Part shown: positions 1 to 5,870 of the stretch, in pieces | How positions within the stretch are numbered: position 1 is the first letter of the stretch | How the letters are laid out: every line of letters starts with the position of its first letter | Assembly: GCA_030638185.1 (NCBI GenBank) | Contig: DAOWFD010000331.1 | Span: 1-8,950, forward strand | Source of the DNA: Candidatus Aegiribacteria sp. | GTDB lineage: Bacteria; Fermentibacterota; Fermentibacteria; Fermentibacterales; JCC-6 | Direction of reading: 5' to 3' | Length of the DNA: 8,950 nucleotides | Made by a program: the position numbers and the translations under genes | The notes under the pieces: generated by a model | Seen by the model: the letters and a program-made list of their open reading frames with translations, nothing else | The model's database searches: none | What the model was told of the DNA's origin: nothing

Positions 1-1
1 C

Positions 2-1087
2 GTTCCTGCTGATATCGTGTGGGAATTCTGGAAGCAAGAGGGAAATCCACTCCCGGACAGAACGATAGACCTGCTTCAAGAGCATAAGATCGCACTATTT
101 GGAGCCATTACATCAAAGCCGAAGGACAAAACCCTTGCCGAACTGGACCCTTCCCTGAGAGACAAAGAACTTGTTTACTACAGTCCAATTGTCGCTATGC
201 GGCAGCATTTCAATCTTGACATTTGTATGAGACCCTGCAAAGCCTTCAAAGGTAACCCCCTCAATTTCATCCGCAGGGGACCCGGGGATACGATAGAGGA
301 ACCCCCCGTGGATGTGGTGATATTCAGGCAGAACACGGAAGGACTGTACGGAGGCGTGGAATGGACCGATCCTCCTGACAACGTATACGATGCCCTTATG
401 AGCCATCCAAAATTCCAGAAGAACTTCGCCGATGTTCCCGGGGAAGATCTCGCAGTCTCCACCAGGATCTTCTCCAGAAACGCCTGTAGAAGGATTCTTA
501 CCGCTGCATTTGAATATGCGGATAAATTCGGCTACAAGAGCGTTACGATCTGTGAGAAACCCAATGTCATCCGCGAGACAAGCGGTATGATGAGGGAAGA
601 GGGAAGGAAAATATCGGAGAAGTATCCCGGTATTGATCTCTGGGAGACGAACATCGATGCACAGATGATGTGGCTTACAAAGAATCCGGAGAATTACGGA
701 GTGTTGGTCTCGGGTAACATGTTCGGTGATATCGTATCCGACGGATTTGCCGGGCTTGTAGGAGGACTCGGATTTGCATGCAGCGCGAATATCGGCAAGG
801 AAGTCGCGGTATTTGAGCCTACTCACGGTTCAGCTCCGAAGTATGCGGACTACGAGGTATCGATCGTCAACCCTATTGCAATGATACTCTCTGCCTGCAT
901 GATGCTTGACCACCTTGGTGAGACGGAAATGGCCGCAAGGATAAGGAAAGCCATTGAAACCGTTATAGCCGAAGGGAAAGTACGAAGCTACGACATGATG
1001 AAGCTGAAGGGTTCTCAGGACGTTCTGGAAAAGGGAGCTGCAAGCACGACTGAAATGACCGATGCCATAATCAGAGAAATGAACTGA
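2..1087 (+). CDS. NAD(P)-dependent isocitrate/homoisocitrate dehydrogenase family enzyme, 5' partial
   Basis: The enzyme belongs to the metal-dependent beta-decarboxylating dehydrogenases, which oxidise and decarboxylate isocitrate or a homologue in the cytoplasm. The frame is open to the window edge and the usual N-terminal glycine-rich GDGIGPE segment is missing, so the true start lies upstream; the GTG at 17 is internal. Numbering from that GTG, visible landmarks are RQNTEGLYGG (104-113, with the catalytic Tyr111), the catalytic Lys in EKPN (181), metal-ligand Asp214, Asp238 and Asp242, and the cofactor loop HGSAPKYA (270-277). Lys-Tyr in that loop, plus Tyr325 further on, match NADP-binding residues of E. 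coli Icd, so NADP use is plausible. The substrate loop reads SPIVAMRQ, against SLNVALRQ in Icd, so isocitrate is not assured as substrate. The family assignment is firm; exact substrate and cofactor are inferred by eye. A terminator follows directly. Confidence 0.93.
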   Translation, partial: VPADIVWEFWKQEGNPLPDRTIDLLQEHKIALFGAITSKPKDKTLAELDPSLRDKELVYYSPIVAMRQHFNLDICMRPCKAFKGNPLNFIRRGPGDTIEEPPVDVVIFRQNTEGLYGGVEWTDPPDNVYDALMSHPKFQKNFADVPGEDLAVSTRIFSRNACRRILTAAFEYADKFGYKSVTICEKPNVIRETSGMMREEGRKISEKYPGIDLWETNIDAQMMWLTKNPENYGVLVSGNMFGDIVSDGFAGLVGGLGFACSANIGKEVAVFEPTHGSAPKYADYEVSIVNPIAMILSACMMLDHLGETEMAARIRKAIETVIAEGKVRSYDMMKLKGSQDVLEKGAASTTEMTDAIIREMN

Positions 1088-1110
1088 CCGGATCCCGGCA
1101 GATTTCCTTT

Positions 1111-1145
1111 AATCAGCCCGGTCCGATCTAGTGACCGGGCTGATT
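1111..1145 (+). terminator. Rho-independent terminator after the dehydrogenase gene
   Basis: A perfect 13-bp inverted repeat (1111-1123 with 1133-1145, left arm AATCAGCCCGGTC) encloses a 9-base loop. It starts 24 bases after the dehydrogenase stop codon. The run downstream (TTTATTC) is only moderately T-rich, but stem strength and position make termination the natural reading. Confidence 0.8.
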
Positions 1146-1237
1146 TATTCGAGTATAAACTCCACCCCAGGAACTGCAGACCGAGTATCGGATATATATG
1201 GCAGATCAGCCCCTGAACTCATGCGAAAGGAGAAGCA

Positions 1238-1714
1238 TTGAAGAAGTTTCTGCCCCTGCTGCTGGCCGTACTTGCCGGTGCGGTCATGTCAAATGAACCT
1301 GACGAAGCATTTGAGAATCTGATAGATGCCTTCTACGAAGGTGATGCCTACGGTGTTGAGACCGGTCTTTCCTCGAATTCGATCAATATGCTCAACATGA
1401 TGCTGATGATGGTCAGAATGCAGCCGGATCAGGCCGCGGTTGAGATCTCACGGGAGTTCCAGATAGCTCTGACCGGTGCAGAGCTGGTAAACTGGACTGT
1501 AAATGATTTCATCTATGCTTTCATCAATGCCCCCGGTATTACCGATGAGTTTCCTCCAAGAGAGGATATTGAGGTTACCGGCTGTGAAATTCAGGGTGAC
1601 TGCAGCACGGTATTCCTGAAAGTATCCGACTACCCAGAAGCTGTGGAGATCGCCATGGTCCGCGAAGGGGATGACTGGAAACTCAGTGAAAGCCTTGTAC
1701 AGTCGGAACTCTAA
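1238..1714 (+). CDS. small exported protein, NTF2/DUF4878-like by eye
   Basis: A 158-residue protein of unknown function. The N-terminus (MKKFLPLLLAVLAGAVMS) is a typical Sec signal peptide with a likely cleavage near residue 18, so the mature protein is probably periplasmic. The rest is acidic and resembles small NTF2-like exported proteins: an early helix with a FYEGDAYGVETGLS segment, then beta strands, ending in GDDWKLSES, the 'DG.WKL' close typical of DUF4878-type domains. That resemblance is by eye only. The start is TTG: AAAGGAG (1226-1232) lies five bases upstream, while the nearby ATG at 1221 is in another frame that stops within a few codons. It is separated from the dehydrogenase by a terminator and may share a transcript with the HD-domain gene 76 bases downstream. 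The small exported protein at 6965-7417 ends in a similar way. Confidence 0.8.
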   Translation: MKKFLPLLLAVLAGAVMSNEPDEAFENLIDAFYEGDAYGVETGLSSNSINMLNMMLMMVRMQPDQAAVEISREFQIALTGAELVNWTVNDFIYAFINAPGITDEFPPREDIEVTGCEIQGDCSTVFLKVSDYPEAVEIAMVREGDDWKLSESLVQSEL

Positions 1715-1790
1715 CTTTGATGTAAATGTTCTTTGAGATGTTCGATATCGTACAGAAGAAGCGTGAAGCATAATATGAGAAGGGTTATCA

Positions 1791-2351
1791 ATGAAAGACA
1801 CGATTGAGGTACTTTTCAGAGAGCAGCTTGATAAGATCAGTGACCCTGAACTCAGACGTAAGACAGTTGAAATATGGACTGCGGCGGCTTGCGATGGAGG
1901 ATGGGAACCGGACGATCTGGAGAAGATCCCGTTCACGCTGCTTACCGATACACATGGAATCAATCTGATTCAGCACACTATCGCCGTAACCGAAGGCGCC
2001 CTTGGCCTTGCCCGGGCAATACAGTCAAGCTGTACGCTGCCGTTTGAGATCGACCATGACATACTTGTCGCCGGAGGTCTTCTTCACGATGTGGGAAAAC
2101 TGCTGGAAATCGAGCGTACCGAGGATGGTTACGTGAAGAGCCTTCACGGCAAACATGCGAGACATCCCATATCCGGAGCCATACTGGCTGCCAGATTTGA
2201 TATGCCGATGGCGATAATCAACATGATCGGGTGTCATGCGAAGGAGGGTGAGGGAAGACCACAGAGGGTGGAAACGGTGCTTGTTCATCAGGCTGATTTT
2301 GCCACTTTCAACCCCATGGTAATGCTCCAGAAAGGCCTGCTGATAACTTAG
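1791..2351 (+). CDS. HD-domain metal-dependent phosphohydrolase
   Basis: A 186-residue cytoplasmic protein of the HD superfamily, whose members hydrolyse phosphate esters of nucleotides or cyclic dinucleotides at a mono- or di-metal site. The ligand pattern can be followed: His62 (IQHTIAV), His99-Asp100 in LLHDVGK, His125 (HPISGA), His149 (GCHAKEG) and Asp169 (HQADF). The extra His125 and His149 between the HD pair and the last Asp fit a bimetal site like that of HD-GYP or YqeK-type enzymes, though no GYP motif is seen. No sensor, membrane or signal segment is present; residues 1-50 are a helical leader of no recognised family. The ATG is preceded by GAGAAGGG at good spacing. There is no terminator between it and the exported-protein gene before it, so co-transcription is likely. 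The substrate cannot be told from sequence. Confidence 0.85.
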   Translation: MKDTIEVLFREQLDKISDPELRRKTVEIWTAAACDGGWEPDDLEKIPFTLLTDTHGINLIQHTIAVTEGALGLARAIQSSCTLPFEIDHDILVAGGLLHDVGKLLEIERTEDGYVKSLHGKHARHPISGAILAARFDMPMAIINMIGCHAKEGEGRPQRVETVLVHQADFATFNPMVMLQKGLLIT

Positions 2352-2415
2352 GGATGTACCTCATTTCTTCAAGAAAAGTAAGTCCGACCTTGATTTGCGG
2401 CCCGGTTGGCTACGC

Positions 2416-2444
2416 TTGACTTGTTATTGTCCGGGAACTATTTA
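2416..2444 (+). promoter_or_regulatory. candidate sigma-70-type promoter for the C25 peptidase gene
   Basis: TTGACT (2416-2421) is followed after 17 bases by TATTTA (2439-2444). The -35 box is good (5/6) but the -10 box is weak (3/6). It lies in the 190-base, AT-richer gap between the HD-domain gene and the peptidase, about 100 bases before the peptidase start. A second -10-like TATACT at 2459-2464 has no matching -35. No terminator was found in this gap, so read-through from upstream is also possible. Confidence 0.3.
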
Positions 2445-2541
2445 TGAATATTCAAGTTTATACTTAATGAGTTTTTGTATCATGAATCCATTATAGACAC
2501 ATACATTTCATTGAAGATGCCCCTAGCCCCTGGAGGTCAAA

Positions 2542-4785
2542 ATGTTGAAAGTGCTTATCATTTCACTGCTGGTGATTGTATTGGCAGCCAATGCCGAAGT
2601 AGTCTACCGTTCCGAAGATCTCAATGAAGCTGCTGAATATCTTGGTACGGACAGCGAAGGTATTCTGATTGAGTTTACCCTTCCTGCCCTTACTGCGGAA
2701 AGCAAAATTGTTGGAGAATTCGGCTACGGAACCATTCTTAGAATTCCCGGTGAGGGAATCGGCATGCCTGTGGGAAGCCCCGACCTGCCGGTTATAAGAA
2801 GAATGGTCATGGTTCCGAATACCGGTGATATAACAGCGGAAATTGTATCTGAAGAATCCTCCCCTCTCGGTATCTACAGCATTCCGCCTGCTCAACCTTC
2901 ACCCATGAGAAGCGGTGAAGTGTTTCCCTTCAGGATCAATGAGGAACTCTATTCTGTTTCTGAATTCTATCCTACCAGGTTCGTTGAGGTTGAGAGCGTC
3001 ATAATTCTCAGGGACATCAGGGTTGCATGGGTTCGATTCAGTCCTGTCCGGTACAATCCTGTTACAGGTGAGACAGTTATTACGACGAATGTTACAGTTC
3101 GTCTCATTGCGGATGGAATCGGCGAAAACGAACTTCAAAGAGCATATTCCGGAATCACACGCAGTTATCTTCCGTTTTACGAAAATGTTCTCGGGTTCGA
3201 GCCTGATGGCAGTAATGCTGTTAATGGATCGTATCTTGTAATCGGTACCGAGGAGAGCATCGGATATGCCCAGGACCTGATTGATTGGAAAAGGCAGAAA
3301 GGTTATGAGATCGAGTACGGCATTGTTCCGGATATCGGAAGTACAGCCTCAGAGATTGACAGCTGGATAGAAAACGCTTTCAATACCTGGCCAAACCCGC
3401 CTGAGTGGCTTCTTATCATGGGTGATCATAACATAGTTCCCTCGCCCAATTACAGCGGTCATGCGGCTGATAATCTTTATGGTGTCATGGGTACAGGAAC
3501 CAGTATTCCTTCCATTCACTTCGGAAGGATTACAGGCGCCGATACGGATGATCTTCCATACATTACTTCGAAGATACTTAACTACGAGAGCGACCCGTAT
3601 GAACCTGTACAGAGCTGGTTCCAGAAAGCCATCAGCATTGGAGATACAGGATCACTTGACCCTGAACATTCCTGGGACTACGCAGAGATCTTCATGGCAG
3701 CCGGAATGACTGTTGATTACTTCTGTTACGAAGGCGGCATGGATCCTACCACCGCGAATGTTTTCAACTCGATTGAAGAGGGGAAATCAATGGTCAGTTT
3801 TATTGGCCATGGAAGCATGACCGCATGGACTGCTCCTTCTTGCGGAAGCATCAGTGATATCCAGGCTATGAGCAATGGGAGAATGCTTCCATGGATTAAT
3901 TCAATAGCGTGTTCTAATGGCGAGTTTGATGCGGGTTACTGCTTTGCGGAAGCCTGGATGGGCGAGGGTGAGATTGGCAGCCCGAAAGGCGCTGTGGGAA
4001 TAATGGCTGCAACAACAGGCAGTCCTTTCGGACAAACCGATTCCCTGGCCATAAACACATTTCGCGGTTACTATGAGGAGAACCTTTGGCACATGGGAGC
4101 TGCTGTTGATTACGGCAAGATGAAGGTAGAAGAACACTACGGCACAGAAGCTTATGACAGCAACAATATGCATATGATTTTCGGTTGCCCCGAATTCGAT
4201 ATTTTCATCGATACATCACCCCTTGTACATCTTGCTGGAGATCATTCTTCCACAATCGGCGAAGGAAACTGGAACGTAACGGTAACTGCGGGCGGATCAC
4301 CTGTCGAAGGTGCGCTTGTAGGCGTTGTTCAGGACACAACTCTGCTTCAAAGCGGGTATACGAATGCTTCCGGCCTGGTATCCCTTGATATCCCCTCAAT
4401 ACCGGGTTTAGAGGATGTTACAGTTACATGTACACATCATAACCTGTATCCTTATGTCGGTTCAGCAAGTGTTACAACCGGGATTGCAGGTGGTGACCTC
4501 GGCGTGCTGAGCCTTGAGCTTTCCGCTCCCGCACCGAACCCGTTTGCGGGTTCCACTACCTTAGCCTTTACTCTTCCCGTGACCGGGAACATGTCCCTGG
4601 ATATTTACGATGTATCCGGGAGGCTTGTGGTCAACGTCGCATCCGGCGAAAGGCTTTCGGGAACCCATTCCGTACAGTGGTCGGGAACCGATTCGGGGGG
4701 TGCCCCGGTACCAGATGGTATCTACCTTCTAAGGCTCACTGCCGGTGGCGATACCATGACAAGGTCCTGCGTGGTCATCAGATAG
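2542..4785 (+). CDS. secreted gingipain-type cysteine peptidase (family C25) with FlgD-like C-terminal module
   Basis: A 747-residue exported endopeptidase related to gingipains. In order: signal peptide (1-18, ending AANA), a propeptide-like beta-rich region (about 20-225), the C25 catalytic domain (about 228-558), an Ig-like or CnaB-like beta domain (about 561-645), and a C-terminal FlgD-like/type IX sorting-like module (about 660-747) that contains APAPNPF, LDIYDVSGRLV and PDGIYLLRL. The catalytic pair is visible: His423 in FIGHGS and Cys457 in SIACSNGEFD, which match the GHGS and ACVNGDF motifs of gingipain R. The end module suggests outer-membrane translocation and surface attachment or release, if the host has a type IX system; none is encoded here. 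The ATG has a consensus GGAGG five bases upstream. The gene stands alone between a 190-base gap and a terminator. Family is near certain; the cleaved substrate is unknown and might be nutritional protein or other exported proteins. Confidence 0.95.
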   Translation: MLKVLIISLLVIVLAANAEVVYRSEDLNEAAEYLGTDSEGILIEFTLPALTAESKIVGEFGYGTILRIPGEGIGMPVGSPDLPVIRRMVMVPNTGDITAEIVSEESSPLGIYSIPPAQPSPMRSGEVFPFRINEELYSVSEFYPTRFVEVESVIILRDIRVAWVRFSPVRYNPVTGETVITTNVTVRLIADGIGENELQRAYSGITRSYLPFYENVLGFEPDGSNAVNGSYLVIGTEESIGYAQDLIDWKRQKGYEIEYGIVPDIGSTASEIDSWIENAFNTWPNPPEWLLIMGDHNIVPSPNYSGHAADNLYGVMGTGTSIPSIHFGRITGADTDDLPYITSKILNYESDPYEPVQSWFQKAISIGDTGSLDPEHSWDYAEIFMAAGMTVDYFCYEGGMDPTTANVFNSIEEGKSMVSFIGHGSMTAWTAPSCGSISDIQAMSNGRMLPWINSIACSNGEFDAGYCFAEAWMGEGEIGSPKGAVGIMAATTGSPFGQTDSLAINTFRGYYEENLWHMGAAVDYGKMKVEEHYGTEAYDSNNMHMIFGCPEFDIFIDTSPLVHLAGDHSSTIGEGNWNVTVTAGGSPVEGALVGVVQDTTLLQSGYTNASGLVSLDIPSIPGLEDVTVTCTHHNLYPYVGSASVTTGIAGGDLGVLSLELSAPAPNPFAGSTTLAFTLPVTGNMSLDIYDVSGRLVVNVASGERLSGTHSVQWSGTDSGGAPVPDGIYLLRLTAGGDTMTRSCVVIR

Positions 4786-4802
4786 ATCTCAGATCAAGCC
4801 TG

Positions 4803-4839
4803 CACATCGGGGGTATGCTTTTCAGCATGCCCCCGTGTG
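4803..4839 (+). terminator. hairpin terminator after the C25 peptidase
   Basis: A 12-bp stem with one G-T pair (4808-4819 with 4824-4835) closes a TTTC tetraloop. CACA/TGTG (4803-4806 with 4836-4839) extends it past a single bulged T. It starts 18 bases after the peptidase stop codon. Downstream T content is poor (GTTATCCC), so efficiency is uncertain. Confidence 0.7.
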
Positions 4840-4852
4840 GTTATCCCGCATG

Positions 4853-4882
4853 TTGACGACTCGTACCATCAATCACTAGATT
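4853..4882 (+). promoter_or_regulatory. candidate promoter for rpsD
   Basis: TTGACG (4853-4858), an 18-base spacer, then TAGATT (4877-4882). It sits just after the peptidase terminator and would start a transcript near 4889, giving rpsD a leader of about 300 bases. Match quality is moderate (5/6 and 4/6) and the call is inference from position and consensus. Confidence 0.4.
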
Positions 4883-4966
4883 TCAGCGTTATTAAAATGT
4901 GCCGAAGCTCGTATGTCTTATCGGTACTCGTTGCGAAGCGTTGAAGATGGCTCTGGATACAAGGCT

Positions 4967-5032
4967 TGCGAATGCAGACTCCGGAGGCGTACTCAGACTG
5001 TACGTCGAGGACGGATGCATGAGCATAACGCA
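4967..5032 (+). other. composite imperfect hairpin in the rpsD leader
   Basis: Nested complementary blocks: TGCG 4967-4970 with CGCA 5029-5032, TGCA 4973-4976 with 5016-5019, TCCG 4980-4983 with CGGA 5012-5015, and GGCGTAC 4986-4992 with GTACGTC 5000-5006 (one G-U), around a 7-base loop. The nested order is correct for one long arm with internal loops. The pairing is seen directly; that it forms in RNA is inference. Confidence 0.45.
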
Positions 5033-5116
5033 GTAGACGGGGGCATATTCATCGCTGCAGTAGAGTACTGGTGAGAAATGCGGGCTATGTATGAAGATGG
5101 CTGTCCGAGAACAGTT

Positions 5117-5135
5117 CACCGGCGGGTGTCCGGTG
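5117..5135 (+). other. perfect 6-bp hairpin in the rpsD leader
   Basis: CACCGG (5117-5122) pairs with CCGGTG (5130-5135) around CGGGTGT, followed by TTAT. It could be a leader stem or a weak attenuator, but the T run is too short for a firm terminator call. Confidence 0.4.
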
Positions 5136-5144
5136 TTATCGTCA

Positions 5145-5167
5145 TGCCACGATTGATTCGTGAGGCA
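5145..5167 (+). other. hairpin just upstream of the rpsD ribosome binding site
   Basis: TGC+CACGA (5145-5152) pairs with TCGTG+GCA (5158-5162 and 5165-5167), with a bulged AG and the loop TTGAT. It ends nine bases before GGAGG (5176-5180), a place where a bound protein or an alternative fold could affect initiation. Confidence 0.45.
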
Positions 5168-5187
5168 CAGAAAACGGAGGTTGCTTA

Positions 5188-5796
5188 ATGTCAAGATATC
5201 GTGGTCCGAAATTTCGCAAGATCAGATCTTTAGGACCCCTTCCGGGTCTGACCAGAAGAGATCCTGCCAACCCGAATCCACCAGGAGAACATGGCGGCAG
5301 ATGGCGCAGGAAAAGAGCTTCAACGTACAGGCTTCAGCTTATCGAAAAGCAGAAGATCAGGTTCAACTACGGCCTGTCGGAGAAGCAGCTTCGCAAGTAT
5401 TACAGTAAAGCCACTTCGATGAAGGGCGAAACAGGTCATAACCTTCTACAGCAGATCGAGCGCAGACTGGACAACGTCGTAGCGAGGTCAGGTTTCACCA
5501 CATCCATACCTGCGGCACGTCAGCTTGTCTGTCACGGTCATGTGACTGTTAACGGCAGAAAACTGGACATACCGTCCTATTCAGTCAAGGTCGGTGATGT
5601 CATCTCTCTGAAAGCGAAGAGCAAGAAGCTCAAAGTCGTTGAGGATAATATTACCGAGGGCTCCGGTATCGGTGTACCGGCATTTCTTGATGTCGACCCC
5701 GCTGCCAGGAAGATAATCATGAAAGTTCTTCCTTCCAGGGAGGATGTTCCCCTTGAAGTAGACGAACGTATGGTTGTAGAGTTCTACTCGAAATAG
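5188..5796 (+). CDS. rpsD: 30S ribosomal protein S4
   Basis: The 202-residue length is normal for bacterial S4, a primary 16S rRNA-binding protein that nucleates assembly of the 30S body. The N-terminus (MSRYRGPKFRKIRSLGPLPG) is the type found in cyanobacteria and plastids. It lacks the N-terminal cysteine cluster; the only Cys is 115, so this is the zinc-free form. The S4 RNA-binding domain spans about 92-155 (RRLDNVVARSG through VTVNGRKLDIPSYSVKVGD), and the usual C-terminal end VEFYSK is intact. GGAGG (5176-5180) lies seven bases before the ATG. The gene stands alone instead of in an alpha-operon cluster with rpsM, rpsK, rpoA and rplQ, at least within this window. It has its own candidate promoter, a structured upstream region and a strong terminator, so it is probably monocistronic and possibly autoregulated. 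Confidence 0.98.
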   Translation: MSRYRGPKFRKIRSLGPLPGLTRRDPANPNPPGEHGGRWRRKRASTYRLQLIEKQKIRFNYGLSEKQLRKYYSKATSMKGETGHNLLQQIERRLDNVVARSGFTTSIPAARQLVCHGHVTVNGRKLDIPSYSVKVGDVISLKAKSKKLKVVEDNITEGSGIGVPAFLDVDPAARKIIMKVLPSREDVPLEVDERMVVEFYSK

Positions 5797-5804
5797 CATA
5801 GATG

Positions 5805-5839
5805 AAAACCCGTGGAGAACTCTGCAATCCACGGGTTTT
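5805..5839. terminator. bidirectional terminator between rpsD and the acidic lipoprotein gene
   Basis: A perfect 12-bp inverted repeat (5805-5816 with 5828-5839; left arm AAAACCCGTGGA) has an 11-base loop. The A4 on the left and T4 on the right make a U-tract on either strand. It lies between two convergent genes, 8 bases after the rpsD stop and 31 bases beyond the lipoprotein stop, so it can serve both. Confidence 0.88.
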
Positions 5840-5870
5840 CCTGTTTATCAAGAAATATCAGGAGTTTAAC

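Larger units (their letters stand above)
4886..5187 (+). ncRNA. candidate structured 5' leader of rpsD
   Basis: This gene-free stretch between the C25 terminator and rpsD holds several inverted repeats that could fold in RNA. They are a composite stem at 4967-5032, a perfect 6-bp hairpin at 5117-5135, and a bulged 8-bp hairpin at 5145-5167 ending nine bases before the Shine-Dalgarno. In addition GCGTTAT (4886-4892) is complementary to ATAACGC (5025-5031), and TGAAGATGGCT occurs twice (4942-4952, 5092-5102). S4 represses its own synthesis by binding leader RNA in E. coli (alpha operon) and Bacillus (rpsD), so a regulatory leader is a reasonable hypothesis. I do not recognise the fold as a known S4 leader, and a dispersed intergenic repeat is the main alternative. 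No convincing protein gene is present, although a 29-codon ATG frame (4947-5036) without a ribosome site exists. Confidence 0.4.

Noticed and set aside
113..826. Long open frame of 237 codons on the minus strand
   Set aside because: It is wholly antisense to the dehydrogenase gene, whose conserved motifs are unmistakable; the product has no recognisable motif and no good ribosome site.
1448..1963. 171-codon minus-strand frame bridging two genes
   Set aside because: It lies across the 3' end of the exported-protein gene and the 5' part of the HD-domain gene, both of which have signal peptide or catalytic motifs on the plus strand.
4947..5036. 29-codon ATG frame in the rpsD leader as a possible upstream peptide
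   Set aside because: No ribosome binding site precedes it and its codons lie inside the composite stem; kept only as a note.
4892..5194. 100-codon minus-strand frame in the gap before rpsD
   Set aside because: It overlaps the rpsD start and ribosome site, its composition (many Ser, His, Thr, Pro) is that of a chance frame, and it runs through the inverted repeats. The DNA is better explained as a structured leader or repeat.
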